A stretch of 64,000 nucleotides of DNA from assembly GCF_014269225.2 (NCBI RefSeq), contig NZ_CP077097.1, positions 2,305,001 to 2,369,000 of the forward strand, written 5' to 3'. This stretch comes from Pseudomonas anuradhapurensis (GTDB taxonomy: Bacteria; Pseudomonadota; Gammaproteobacteria; Pseudomonadales; Pseudomonadaceae). A program made the position numbers and the translations under genes. Each line of letters starts with the position of its first letter. Position 1 is the stretch's first letter. The notes under the pieces are model-generated. The model was given only the letters and a program-made list of their open reading frames with translations. It had not been told where the DNA came from and ran no database searches. Of this stretch, positions 36,306-44,702 are shown in pieces.

Positions 36306-37376
36306 ATGGAGATTCTGCCGTTACTCAATGCCCTGTTGCTCGCGCGTGGCCCCGGAGGCCAGGAAGATGAGGTCCGTGTGGTCGCGCAGCGTGCGCTGGT
36401 CGCTTGTTGCGAGGAGGTGCACGGTGACAGTGCCGGCAACCTGATCGGCGTCGTTCGCGCAGCGGCCCCTGCCGACCCTGCTACGGCAATACGGGTCATG
36501 GCCCATCTTGATGAAATTGCCATGATCGTCAAGAAAGTCCGCCCGGATGGCAATCTCGAGGTGCTGGCGCTTGGTGGCGCGCAGCCCATCAGTTTTGGCG
36601 TATGCCCGGTCGATATCATGGGCGATCATCGCTTGCTCCCGGGTGTTCTGTCATACGGTTCGATGCACAACAGCGGGCAGTCCGGGAGCGGGCGGGATGT
36701 GCTGTCCGGCGCAGTACAATGGAAGGATGTCTATGTCATCACTCGCATGACCCCACAGGCACTTGAGCAGGCCGGTGTGCGTCCGGGCACGCGGGTGGTA
36801 CTGAGCCAGCATTGGCGCCAGCCGTACCAGGTCGAGGACTGCATTGCCGCGCATTTTCTCGATGACCGCGCACCGCTGGCGGCTGTGATTCATTGCGCGC
36901 ACCTGCTGCAACAGCGGCGCAGCGAACTGCGTCAGGATGTCTGGTTCGTGCTGACCAGCCATGAAGAAGAATCCAACGCCGGTGCCATGTACGCCGCCGC
37001 CAGGCTGCCAGGCGACACGACCATTGCGGTGGAGGTGGGGCCGGTGCTGGATGAATACGGCACCCGCCTGTCAGCCGACCCGATCATCAATACCGGCGAC
37101 CAGAAGGGCTATTACAGCCGCAGCGTGGTGCAGGCGCTGATGGCCGCCACGCGCCGGGCAGGCTACACACCGCAGCCAGCGCTGCTGGTGGATTTCGCTT
37201 CCGATGCCAGCGCAGTGCTCAGCACCGGGACCGATGCCCGCGCCGGGTGCATCGCCATCCCCACCGAGAACACCCACGGTTTCGAGATGGTGCTGCTGGA
37301 GGGGATCAGCGCCTGTGCTGCCAGCCTGCTGGAGTATGTGCTGCAACCGCACGCCGCGCTCACTCCTGGGGGATGA
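36306..37376 (+). CDS. M42 family metallopeptidase (aminopeptidase-like)
   Basis: The 356-residue protein matches M42 (glutamyl aminopeptidase / FrvX-type) enzymes. Metal and catalytic residues are visible in order: AHLDEIAMIV, AHFLDDRAPLA, SHEEESNAG (catalytic Glu and ligand), VEVGPV and PTENTHGFEM (last His ligand). M42 enzymes form large tetrahedral dodecamers that trim peptides. I start at 36306 rather than 36243, as the former has GGAAGG upstream. The end overlaps the convergent DUF421 gene by 17 bp. Confidence 0.82.
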   Translation: MEILPLLNALLLARGPGGQEDEVRVVAQRALVACCEEVHGDSAGNLIGVVRAAAPADPATAIRVMAHLDEIAMIVKKVRPDGNLEVLALGGAQPISFGVCPVDIMGDHRLLPGVLSYGSMHNSGQSGSGRDVLSGAVQWKDVYVITRMTPQALEQAGVRPGTRVVLSQHWRQPYQVEDCIAAHFLDDRAPLAAVIHCAHLLQQRRSELRQDVWFVLTSHEEESNAGAMYAAARLPGDTTIAVEVGPVLDEYGTRLSADPIINTGDQKGYYSRSVVQALMAATRRAGYTPQPALLVDFASDASAVLSTGTDARAGCIAIPTENTHGFEMVLLEGISACAASLLEYVLQPHAALTPGG

Positions 37377-37803
37377 TCGAGATCTTGCCGTTGCGTTCGA
37401 CGATGGCGAACTTGATCTGCTCGACGCGTTCCAGGCCTTGGCTGTCGCGGGCCGATTCGAGGATGTCGTCTTCGGTCAGGCGTGCCCGCCGCATGCGCTG
37501 ATGGAGGAACCGCCCCTGTTCCACCACCAGCGTGGCGTGGCCGTCGAGCAGGCGTGCCAGGCGCCTGGAATTGAGCTTGGCCAGTGACAGGCCGACATCC
37601 AGCACGATCAGCGTGGCAATCACCAGCATGGCATTGATGAAGGAGAAATCCTCGCCCAGCAATGCCTGTTGGGTGGCCTCGCCGATAATCAGCAGCAAGA
37701 CGAAGTCGAAGGTGGTCAGGTCGGCCAGCGAGCGCCTGCCGGCCACGCGAAACAGCAGCATCAGGGCGATGTACATGGCTGTGGCGCGCAGGATCGAGTC
37801 CAT
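37360..37803 (-). CDS. DUF421 (YetF-like) membrane protein
   Basis: The 147-residue protein has N-terminal TM segments (ATAMYIALMLLFRVAGRRSLADLTTFDFVLLLIIGEATQQALLG) and a cytoplasmic DUF421 C-terminal domain (DGHATLVVEQGRFLHQRMRRARLTEDDILESARDSQG). The family is linked to spore or stress membrane functions in Bacillus, but its biochemical role is unknown. It runs in a set with the 168-residue membrane protein and the CinA-like gene. Confidence 0.85.
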   Translation of the reverse strand: MDSILRATAMYIALMLLFRVAGRRSLADLTTFDFVLLLIIGEATQQALLGEDFSFINAMLVIATLIVLDVGLSLAKLNSRRLARLLDGHATLVVEQGRFLHQRMRRARLTEDDILESARDSQGLERVEQIKFAIVERNGKISIIPQE

Positions 37804-37815
37804 GTCGTCGAACTC

Positions 37816-38322
37816 CTAGGGGTAGAGGAAGGTGGCGAACTGCACGGTGCTGTTCTGCCCGGCCCTGACCACACCTTCGAGCCTGCCGACATGTTCGCTG
37901 CGCAAGGTCAGGTACAGGGTGGCCGCGCCGTCCTGGCTGGTGCCGAGCTGCAACAGCAGCGACTGGCCATGGGAACGCGACACCTGCGGCTGCGGCTGCA
38001 TCGTTTCGATGCTGGCTTCGCGCAGCAGGCTGCCGCCGAGCACCACTTGCACCGGTTCACCCGGTGTACCGCGCACGGTGATGCGCAGGTTGTCGGTGGT
38101 GCCGCTGCGGCTGAGCCGCTGATAGTCGACCCGCACGCGGCCATCATCACTGGCCACCTGGGCGTCGCTGAGCGGGCCGTTGCCAAACAGGCCGGCCAGG
38201 GCCAGCAGCGCGATCACTAGCAGCACGTACCAGCCCACCCGTTCGAAACGCCACACACGCTGCTGCATGCGCATGTCTTCCTCGACCGGGTGATGCCTTG
38301 AACGCAGCTCGTCGTCGCTCAT
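37816..38322 (-). CDS. Single-TM hypothetical protein
   Basis: The 168-residue protein has a charged cytoplasmic N-terminus, one TM helix (VGWYVLLVIALLALAGLFG at about 30-48) and a beta-rich external domain (DNLRITVRGTPGEPVQVVLGG...). It begins 11 bp after the CinA-like stop and ends 12 bp before the DUF421 start, so all three genes are likely co-transcribed. No family is recognised. Confidence 0.72.
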   Translation of the reverse strand: MSDDELRSRHHPVEEDMRMQQRVWRFERVGWYVLLVIALLALAGLFGNGPLSDAQVASDDGRVRVDYQRLSRSGTTDNLRITVRGTPGEPVQVVLGGSLLREASIETMQPQPQVSRSHGQSLLLQLGTSQDGAATLYLTLRSEHVGRLEGVVRAGQNSTVQFATFLYP

Positions 38323-38333
38323 GCGCGTAGCCC

Positions 38334-38837
38334 TCAGGCGCGTTCGCCGCGCAACCAGCGCTGGTGGTAATGGGCCAGGTGCGACAAGCCATACAGCGCG
38401 CCCTGGCGCATGACATCTGCCCGCTCGCCGAAAAAGCGCTGGGTACGCGTGAACACGGCCAGCGGTTCACCGGTGAATGCCCAGGCGAAACACAGGGTGC
38501 CAGGCGCGATGGCATCCTGCGGCTCTGGCCCGGCGACACCGGTGCAGGCAATGGCGACCGTGGCATCGCTGTCTTTCAGGGCGCCCAGTGCCATCTCCCA
38601 GGCCACTGCTTCGCTGGTCAGGCCGTAGCGTTCGATAGTCTGTGGGCTGACGCCGAGCAGGCGTTTCTTGGCGCTGGGCGCGTACACCACGTAGCCACTT
38701 TCCAGCACCTCACCGGTGCCGGGCACTGCCGCCAGCAGCGCCACCATGGCGCCTGCCGTGCAGGATTCTGCAGTGGTCAGCACCAGCTTGTGGGTTTTCA
38801 GGTAGTCGATGGCCTCGAGTACGGGGTCGGTCGCCAT
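38334..38837 (-). CDS. CinA C-terminal domain protein (nicotinamide-nucleotide amidase, PncC-like)
   Basis: The 167-residue protein is a stand-alone CinA C-terminal domain, with TTAESCTAGAMVALLAAVPG carrying the catalytic Ser and ACTGVAGPEPQDA. Such proteins deamidate NMN to nicotinate mononucleotide, which would feed the same pool as PncA/PncB at 4081-5927. In P. putida a canonical cinA lies near recA, so this is a second, diverged copy. It heads a three-gene operon with two membrane proteins. Confidence 0.85.
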   Translation of the reverse strand: MATDPVLEAIDYLKTHKLVLTTAESCTAGAMVALLAAVPGTGEVLESGYVVYAPSAKKRLLGVSPQTIERYGLTSEAVAWEMALGALKDSDATVAIACTGVAGPEPQDAIAPGTLCFAWAFTGEPLAVFTRTQRFFGERADVMRQGALYGLSHLAHYHQRWLRGERA

Positions 38838-38917
38838 GGCAGGTCACTCATGCGTTGTTTTGTGGTGGACGTGTTTCTTGCGCGGTTGGTTCAGTGCAGG
38901 TGAGCCGCCCATCAATG

Positions 38918-38946
38918 CCGGGCAAAGCCCGCTGAACTTTGCCCGG
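38918..38946. terminator. 10-bp stem hairpin in the CinA-PLDc_N divergent region
   Basis: CCGGGCAAAG (38918-38927) pairs exactly with CTTTGCCCGG (38937-38946) across 9 nt. It lies between two divergent promoters, so a leader or regulatory role is as likely as termination. Confidence 0.5.
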
Positions 38947-38981
38947 CCTGGTGGCTTCCTCTTAGTACGAGGTGGTGGTGC

Positions 38982-38999
38982 GCAGCAGTGCACTGCTGC
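38982..38999. promoter_or_regulatory. 18-bp perfect palindrome
   Basis: GCAGCAGTGCACTGCTGC is a perfect dyad 26 bp before the PLDc_N-type ATG. Its position within the 5' leader or promoter suggests a repressor site, but I do not recognise the cognate protein. Confidence 0.5.
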
Positions 39000-39024
39000 C
39001 GGTCCAACCAGAGGAGAGGCGATC

Positions 39025-39258
39025 ATGACCGAGCCTGTGACGTATTTCTGGATCGCGGTGGCGGCGATCATTCTGCTGGTCGACCTGTGGGCCATTGTCA
39101 GTGTGTTCCGCAGCGACAAGCGCGATGCAACCAAGGCCATGTGGGCGCTGCTGTTGCTGGCCTTGCCGGTGGTCGGCCTGGCCATCTGGGGTGTGCTCGG
39201 GCCACGCGGCATCAAGCGCGGCACCGGGCCGTCTTCACCTGAACACAGCAAGGGCTAG
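39025..39258 (+). CDS. Small two-TM protein with phospholipase-D-nuclease N-terminal (PLDc_N) domain
   Basis: The 77-residue protein has TM1 TYFWIAVAAIILLVDLWAIVSVF, a charged KRDATKAMWAL linker and TM2 LLLALPVVGLAIWGVLGPRG. This matches the PLDc_N module found alone in many Pseudomonas membrane peptides. GAGGAGAGG gives a very strong ribosome binding site. Role unknown; such peptides are often stress-induced. Confidence 0.82.
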   Translation: MTEPVTYFWIAVAAIILLVDLWAIVSVFRSDKRDATKAMWALLLLALPVVGLAIWGVLGPRGIKRGTGPSSPEHSKG

Positions 39259-39398
39259 ACGGCGGGGCAGTACGGTCGTTGTGGGAGGCGCTGCATGGCA
39301 GCAGCTTCGCCGCTTTGCGTGGGTGAAGCCGCTCCCACACGCGCCGTGCCGGATCAATCCTGTGCAGTCCACATCACTTTCATTTTCCAGGAGCCCAC

Positions 39399-39923
39399 GT
39401 GCCACGCATCATCACTCCCGCTACCCCCGAGCATGAAATCAACGAACACAACGCCCGCATGTTCGGCTCGCCAAAGGAGCGGCTGGATTTCTACCGCCAT
39501 GAAATCCAGTACGAAACCAGTATCCTGGCCAATCGCACCGATGCCTACCTCACGGCCCAGTCGTTTCTGGTGATTGCTTTCGTATCGTCGATGGGCAACC
39601 TGAACCAGAGCTGGGGCGAAATGTTCACCCTGATCGTGCCGCCGTTCCTCGCCTTGCTCGGGGTGCTCAGCTCACTCAATGCCTGGCCAGGCATCCGGGC
39701 CGCCTACAAGATCATCGAGCACTGGCAGTTGAAGCAGAGCCACCTGCTGCGCAGCGAGCCGTTGATGGGCCTGGCCTATGATGAGTCACCGCTGTTCAGC
39801 GAGGCCGAAACCTCGCAGGCGGGGCACCGCAAGTCATTGTTGTTCTCGCTGCGCACGCCCTGGATCTTTCTGGTTTTCTGGATCGTCTTGGGCGGTTATG
39901 CGGTGTTCATCCAGCTGGCATGA
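39399..39923 (+). CDS. Hypothetical membrane protein
   Basis: The 174-residue protein starts with GTG after CCAGGAG. It has a soluble N-terminal part (MFGSPKERLDFYRHEIQYET), a hydrophobic pair around residues 52-95 and a last TM helix (PWIFLVFWIVLGGYAVFIQLA). The pattern resembles small SLATT/two-TM effector-like membrane proteins, but I do not recognise a named family. A GGGGGC/GCCCCC hairpin (39945-39963) follows. Confidence 0.72.
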   Translation: MPRIITPATPEHEINEHNARMFGSPKERLDFYRHEIQYETSILANRTDAYLTAQSFLVIAFVSSMGNLNQSWGEMFTLIVPPFLALLGVLSSLNAWPGIRAAYKIIEHWQLKQSHLLRSEPLMGLAYDESPLFSEAETSQAGHRKSLLFSLRTPWIFLVFWIVLGGYAVFIQLA

Positions 39924-39944
39924 GCCGGCAGCTGCTCCGTCGAA

Positions 39945-39963
39945 GGGGGCCTTACGAGCCCCC
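39945..39963. terminator. Short hairpin between convergent genes
   Basis: GGGGGC-cttacga-GCCCCC lies between the 174-residue gene and the next convergent gene. It is a plausible bidirectional terminator, without a long T-tract. Confidence 0.5.
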
Positions 39964-39972
39964 TGTGCGGGC

Positions 39973-40389
39973 TCACCGTCGTGCGCGACGCAGTGCTGCC
40001 AGGCAACAGCCGCCCAACAGCAGCATGGCGGCAACCGCCAGCACGCCAGGTCTGTCGTGCCGCTTGCGACGCTCGCCTGGTTGCCTGGGCAGGGCTTCCC
40101 CGGCTGCCCAGGCATCGATGCGGGTCAACGCCAGACGCGTGCCGTCGACCAAGGTCAGGGTCAGGTCCTTGATGTCGCCGGCCGCACGCCCGGGGAACAC
40201 CGGTTCGCCGGTGGCATCGAGTGCGTCATAGATGAACCGCTGCCCTTCGAGCCAGCCGACCGCGGTCAGCAGCTCGGGCCCCAGGTAGTATTTGCCGTCG
40301 AGGAAGAAGCCGGGAAACTGATGCGCCCGCTCCAGGCTTTCCACACTGTAGCGCTCGCCCGGCCGCATGCCGGTTGCCGGATCGATCAT
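39973..40389 (-). CDS. Hypothetical protein with C-terminal membrane anchor
   Basis: The 138-residue protein has a soluble N-terminal domain ([26 protein letters not shown]...) and one C-terminal TM helix ([24 protein letters not shown]), the tail-anchored pattern. It overlaps the upstream dehydrogenase stop by 4 bp, so it is translationally coupled to it. No family is recognised. Confidence 0.72.
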   Translation of the reverse strand: MIDPATGMRPGERYSVESLERAHQFPGFFLDGKYYLGPELLTAVGWLEGQRFIYDALDATGEPVFPGRAAGDIKDLTLTLVDGTRLALTRIDAWAAGEALPRQPGERRKRHDRPGVLAVAAMLLLGGCCLAALRRARR

Positions 40390-41606
40390 GGCTGGCCCCC
40401 CGCGAATGCGTGGTCAGGCCCCAAGGTGCCGGCAGCAGCGCCCGGCACGAGGATGACCTTGCGGCAGTCGTCCTGCTTCTGGTCGAACATCCGGTAGCCC
40501 AACGCCGCTTCTTCCAGGGCCAGGCGGTGGGTGACGATCAGTTCCGGCTCCAGGCGCCCGGCCTCGATATGTTCGAGCAGTTCGGGCAAGAACTTCTGCA
40601 CATGGGTCTGGCCCATCTTGAAGGTCAGGCCTTTGTCGAAGGCATCGCCAAACATGAAGGCATGGATGAACCCGGCATACACCCCCGGCACACTGACCAC
40701 GCCACCTCGGCGCACCGCGGCGATGCTCTGGCGCAGCGCCTTGCCGCTGCTGCCCTCGATCTTCAGCGTGGTCAGCAGCGTTTCGGTGGTGCTGCCCTTG
40801 GCCTCGAAACCGACCGCATCGATGACCGCATCCACGCCGCGCATGCCTGGGGTCAGACGGATGATGCTGTCGGCCGGGTCGTCATCCTGTTCGAAGTTGA
40901 TCGGCACCACGCCGTAGGCATCGCGGGCGAATGCCAGGCGGTAGTCGTTGTCATCGACCATGAAGATCGTCTGCGCGCCGAGCATGCGTGCGCAGGCCGC
41001 GCTCAGCAGGCCGACCGGGCCGGCACCATAAATGGCCACGGTCGAACCCTGGCCGACCTGGGCATTGGTCACGGCCTGCCAGGCCGTGGGCAGGATGTCC
41101 GAGAGGAACAGCACCTTGTCGTCGGGCAGGGCGGTGGGCACCTTGAACGGGCCGACGTTGGCCTTGGGCACCCTCACGAAATCGGCCTGGCCACCGGGCA
41201 CGCCGCCATATAGGTGGCTGTAGCCGAACAACGCCGCACCCGGCGGGATGCTCTTCTTGTTGAGGATTGCACCACGGCCGCTGTTGGTGGTTTCGCAAGC
41301 GGCGAACTGCTCGAGCTGGCAGAAAAAGCAACTGCCACAGGCGATCACGAAGGGGATTACCACGCGATCACCGACCTGCAGGTTGGTGACGCCGCGGCCG
41401 GTCTCCTCGACCACGCCCATGAACTCGTGGCCGAAGATATCGCCAGGTTCGGTCTGCGGAATCTTGCCGTGGTACAGGTGCAGGTCGGAGCCGCAGATGG
41501 CGGTGGCGGTGACCCGCAGGATGATGTCGTCCTCGTCCTGGATGGCCGGGTCAGGGACGTTGTCGACCCGGACGTCCTGGGCCCCGTGGTATGTCAATGC
41601 TCTCAT
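40386..41606 (-). CDS. Zinc-dependent alcohol dehydrogenase (MDR, formaldehyde-dehydrogenase-like)
   Basis: The 406-residue MDR enzyme has the catalytic zinc site ([24 protein letters not shown]), a Cys-rich structural-zinc loop ([19 protein letters not shown]), and a Rossmann region [25 protein letters not shown]. Length and motifs resemble glutathione-independent formaldehyde dehydrogenase and related long-chain MDRs. I start at 41606 after CAGGAG; the frame reaches 41693. It runs with the tail-anchored protein and probably detoxifies aldehydes. Confidence 0.88.
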   Translation of the reverse strand: MRALTYHGAQDVRVDNVPDPAIQDEDDIILRVTATAICGSDLHLYHGKIPQTEPGDIFGHEFMGVVEETGRGVTNLQVGDRVVIPFVIACGSCFFCQLEQFAACETTNSGRGAILNKKSIPPGAALFGYSHLYGGVPGGQADFVRVPKANVGPFKVPTALPDDKVLFLSDILPTAWQAVTNAQVGQGSTVAIYGAGPVGLLSAACARMLGAQTIFMVDDNDYRLAFARDAYGVVPINFEQDDDPADSIIRLTPGMRGVDAVIDAVGFEAKGSTTETLLTTLKIEGSSGKALRQSIAAVRRGGVVSVPGVYAGFIHAFMFGDAFDKGLTFKMGQTHVQKFLPELLEHIEAGRLEPELIVTHRLALEEAALGYRMFDQKQDDCRKVILVPGAAAGTLGPDHAFAGGQP

Positions 41607-41785
41607 GGGTTCAGCTCCTGCAGTGGCGGATGGTGTTGATGCTGCTCTATGCAGGGGAAGCCAGGGGCAGAGGGAAAGTTCAGGTGGAATCATTCAGTGG
41701 CAAACCAGGCGCTTCGGTGAACGCGATCGAGTGAACCTTGTTCCGTCGTCAGGGCTCGACTGACAAACAATGGAGGGCGGCCAAC

Positions 41786-42037
41786 ATGAATGCGCTTAGC
41801 GGGCAGATCAGCATCGAGCAGCGCCGGCTCGAGGCCATCAACCGCTGGTTCTGCCTGTTCGATGATCTTGAGCGACGGCGCGAGTGCCCCAGCAGCCATC
41901 ACGAGGAACTGCTCCGTCAGGCCGAGGAGATGGACCGCCTCGGCCTGGTGTCCTGGGAGCAGTGGCGCGACCTGCGACAGTTGGCCGACCGCGCGTTCCT
42001 CAAGGCCATTGCCGGCGCTGATTACCATGGCTGCTGA
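41786..42037 (+). CDS. Small soluble hypothetical protein
   Basis: The 83-residue protein (ATG 41786 after GGAGGG) is helical and charged: QISIEQRRLEAINRWFCLFDDLERRRE, then HHEELLRQAEEMDRLGLVSWEQW. It resembles short Pseudomonas proteins of unknown function. It precedes the 42207-44040 membrane operon by 169 bp. Confidence 0.72.
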   Translation: MNALSGQISIEQRRLEAINRWFCLFDDLERRRECPSSHHEELLRQAEEMDRLGLVSWEQWRDLRQLADRAFLKAIAGADYHGC

Positions 42038-42206
42038 AACCCTTGCACCAGATGCACGGCCCGCGGGTTGTCGGTGCGCGGTTCATTGGCCCGCTGGGTA
42101 AATGTCACAGATCATCACGACTGAACTCGGCGAGGCGTGGTTACGTCCCTCGAATGGATGCCTGCAGAAATCCGGCATTTTTCCAACAATCCGCTTCGAG
42201 GACGTA

Positions 42207-42809
42207 ATGATGGAAAAGACCGATCAAAGCTCGACCTCTCCGCCCAACCGCAACCCGGATCACGTACATGCCATTGGTGAGGAAGCCGGGGCCTTGCTGG
42301 GTGAGGCCAGGCAGAAAGGTGGTGAGCAGCTGGAGCATTACCGCGACAGTGCGGCCGATCAGCTCGACTCCCTCCAGGAAGGCGCACGGTCGGCTGCAGC
42401 GGCCCTGGAAGGCAATGACAGCCTTGGCCTGTCGCGCTACCTGACCCAGGCGGCGGAGTGCATGGGCGATTTTGCCGAGCAGGTGCGCCATGAAAGCGCC
42501 GAGAGCCTGTTGCAACGCGGCGCGCAACTGGCGCGCAGCAATCCGGCCTTGTTCCTGGCCGGCAGCGTGGCCGTCGGTTTTGCCATTTCGCGCTTCATGC
42601 GCGCCAGCGAAACCCATGCGGGCACACCCTCCGACACAGCAGCGCATGGTTTCACCGCGCCAGGCGCCACGCAGCCAGTGGTACCCGACCGCGGCAGTGA
42701 CGTATCCACCCGTGAACCCTACACCCCGGTCGACCCGATCGGGCCCGGTGCCGGCACGCCGGTCAGTGGCAGCCCATTCGAACGCGATCCGCTCAAAGGA
42801 GGCGAATGA
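42207..42809 (+). CDS. Stress-type membrane protein with glycine/alanine anchor
   Basis: The 200-residue protein is hydrophilic and helical at the N-terminus (EEAGALLGEARQKGGEQLEH...), has one hydrophobic stretch (NPALFLAGSVAVGFAISRFM, near residue 115-135) and a proline/glycine-rich acidic tail. This resembles nutrient-deprivation or ElaB-like stress proteins. Two adjacent ATGs (42207, 42210) follow GAGGAC. It leads the YqjE and DUF3618 genes, which overlap each other by 4 bp, so the three form one operon. Confidence 0.72.
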   Translation: MMEKTDQSSTSPPNRNPDHVHAIGEEAGALLGEARQKGGEQLEHYRDSAADQLDSLQEGARSAAAALEGNDSLGLSRYLTQAAECMGDFAEQVRHESAESLLQRGAQLARSNPALFLAGSVAVGFAISRFMRASETHAGTPSDTAAHGFTAPGATQPVVPDRGSDVSTREPYTPVDPIGPGAGTPVSGSPFERDPLKGGE

Positions 42810-43237
42810 TGAACAAAGATCCTTTGCACACTACCCCAGGGCTGCACACTCCGGCTGATGACCCGGTCGGCGTCGGTGGCCTGCTGCGTCAGCTGATGCG
42901 CGAAGTACCGGAGCTGTTCACCAAGGAGCTGGCCCTGGCCAAGGCCGAACTGCAGCACAACCTGGCCACCCTGAAGGCTGGCACTGCAGCCGTGGCGGCC
43001 GGCGCGATCGTGGTCCTGGCAGGGTTCATCATGCTGCTGCTGGCGGCAGTCTACGCCTTGGCCCTGGTGCTCCAGCCCTGGCTGGCGGCGCTGATCGTGG
43101 GCGCGGTCACGGTGGTGATCGGCTTCATCATGCTGCAGTCGGGCAAGAAACAGTTCGAGCCTGGCCACTTGGCCCCTGACCGTACCCTGCATGCCATGCA
43201 ACAGGACAAGGACACGCTGACGAGGAAACTGCCATGA
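42806..43237 (+). CDS. YqjE/DUF1469 phage-holin superfamily membrane protein
   Basis: The 143-residue protein has an amphipathic N-terminal helix (LLRQLMREVPELFTKELALAKAEL) and two TM helices (AVAAGAIVVLAGFIMLLLAAVYAL; LAALIVGAVTVVIGFIMLQ), the layout of YqjE. In E. coli YqjE works beside ElaB/YqjD-type ribosome-associated membrane proteins. Its ATG overlaps the previous stop and its stop overlaps the DUF3618 start. Confidence 0.87.
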   Translation: MMNKDPLHTTPGLHTPADDPVGVGGLLRQLMREVPELFTKELALAKAELQHNLATLKAGTAAVAAGAIVVLAGFIMLLLAAVYALALVLQPWLAALIVGAVTVVIGFIMLQSGKKQFEPGHLAPDRTLHAMQQDKDTLTRKLP

Positions 43238-44040
43238 CTACTTCCTTCGAACATGAGGCGCACAAGGACCCGGAGCAGCTCGAACAGGAAATCAATGCCA
43301 AGCGCGAGCACATCAGTGACCTGGTGGATGCCCTGGAACAGCGGCTGAGCCCGGGCCAGATGGTCGACCGGGTACTGGCTTACGCCAAAGGTAACGGCGG
43401 TGAGTTCTTCACCAACCTGGGCACCACCCTCAAGAACAACCCGGTGCCTGCCACCTTGACCGTGCTGGGCCTGGCGTGGCTCGGGCTCAACCAGAACCGC
43501 CCGTTCAATCCGGGGCCGGCGCACCACGGGCCGGGGCTGGGCGACAAGCTCGGCGAGGCGGTGGATAGCGTGAAGGGCGCCTTCGCTTCGGCAGGCGAGG
43601 CAATGCACGATGCCAGCCAGAAAGTGCGCATGAAAGCGCATGACATGCGTGATCGGGCCAGTGACCTGGGCAGCGGTGCGCGGGATTCGATGGGCGCCTC
43701 TGCCGATACCTTGCGCAGCTCCGCGCACAAGGTCGGCGATCAGGCAACGGCACTCAAGGGCTCGTTCGACCACCTGCTGCAAGAACAGCCGCTGGTGTTG
43801 GCTGCGCTGGGCATTGCCCTGGGTGCTGCGTTAGGAGCGGCGCTACCGAGTACCCGCAAGGAAGACCAGCTCATGGGCGCCAGCAGCGACCGCCTGACCG
43901 ACACGCTCAAGGCCAAAGGCAGCGAGGTGAAGGCGTCGGTTACGCAGTCGCTTGAGCAGGGGGCCGACAAACCGCCGGCCCGGCCGGGGCGGGGCGCTGA
44001 CGGCTCCGACCTGTCATCAGGGTTGGGCTTCAACCCCTGA
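43234..44040 (+). CDS. DUF3618 domain protein
   Basis: The 268-residue protein starts with the DUF3618 pattern EQLEQEINAKREHISDLVDALEQRLSPGQMVDRVLAY, has a hydrophobic anchor near residue 75 and again near residues 180-200 (PLVLAALGIALGAALGAALP), and long helical amphipathic repeats (AMHDASQKVRMKAHDMRDRAS...). It is a membrane-associated stress protein whose function is not established. It is the third gene of the YqjE operon. Confidence 0.85.
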   Translation: MTTSFEHEAHKDPEQLEQEINAKREHISDLVDALEQRLSPGQMVDRVLAYAKGNGGEFFTNLGTTLKNNPVPATLTVLGLAWLGLNQNRPFNPGPAHHGPGLGDKLGEAVDSVKGAFASAGEAMHDASQKVRMKAHDMRDRASDLGSGARDSMGASADTLRSSAHKVGDQATALKGSFDHLLQEQPLVLAALGIALGAALGAALPSTRKEDQLMGASSDRLTDTLKAKGSEVKASVTQSLEQGADKPPARPGRGADGSDLSSGLGFNP

Positions 44041-44061
44041 CCTGCGGCACCTTGCGCACCA

Positions 44062-44087
44062 GCCCCTTCGGCATGCGCTGAAGGGGC
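44062..44087. terminator. Hairpin between convergent DUF3618 and response-regulator genes
   Basis: GCCCCTTC (44062-44069) pairs with GAAGGGGC (44080-44087) over a 10-nt loop. It lies exactly between two convergent stops, so a bidirectional terminator is likely. Confidence 0.6.
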
Positions 44088-44099
44088 CGCTGCCGGGAG

Positions 44100-44510
44100 T
44101 CAGGCGGCAGGCCTGACGATCGGCGGTTTGACCTTTTCCAGCTGGTCGCCAATGACCGCGAGCAACTGGTCAAGCGCCCAAGGCTTGGGCAGAAACACCG
44201 CACCCGTCGGTAGCGTGGTGCTTGCCGCCTCGTGGTAACCACTCATGACAATGATGCGGGTCGCCGGTTGGCGCTCATGGATCTCCTGCGCAAGCGCCAG
44301 CCCGTTCAACGGGCCGGGCGTTCTGACGTCGGTCAGCAGCAGCGAAAATGCCTGCCGTAGCGAGAGCCGCCGGCCCTCTTCGGCGGTACCCACCGGGAAG
44401 ACCGAGGCGCCGAGGTCTTCCAGGGCGCAGGTCAGCAGTTCACGCAGGATCGGCTCGTCCTCCACCAGCAGGATGGTTGGGTGAACAGCGGATGACTCGT
44501 AGGTGTTCAT
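44100..44510 (-). CDS. Stand-alone response regulator receiver domain
   Basis: The 136-residue CheY-like protein has the acidic pair EDEP at residues about 16-19, the phospho-acceptor Asp in LLLTDVRTPGP, the Ser/Thr switch in IIVMSGYHEAAS and the Lys in VFLPKPWALDQLL. No output domain or partner kinase is nearby, so it likely acts by protein contact. I use ATG 44510; a TTG four codons upstream is less likely. Confidence 0.88.
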   Translation of the reverse strand: MNTYESSAVHPTILLVEDEPILRELLTCALEDLGASVFPVGTAEEGRRLSLRQAFSLLLTDVRTPGPLNGLALAQEIHERQPATRIIVMSGYHEAASTTLPTGAVFLPKPWALDQLLAVIGDQLEKVKPPIVRPAA

Positions 44511-44702
44511 GGCAATACTCAAACATCGCGCACGGGTGGAAAGAAGGGACGTCAGCTTGCGTGGGTCAATGCAGGCGGTGGCAGTGCGCTATCACTGCGA
44601 CAGCGGCAGGTTGCCGAAAATTCCTTTTTGCTGACAGGTTTTGTGCAGTCCGGTACACCGGGCAGCGCCACGCGTTGGCAGTGCCCGGGGTTACCGGCCA
44701 GG

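Noticed and set aside
39260..39398. REP-like hairpin between the PLDc_N peptide and the 174-residue gene
   Set aside because: gtgggag...ctcccac pairs, but the rest does not match the REP core; left as unassigned spacer.
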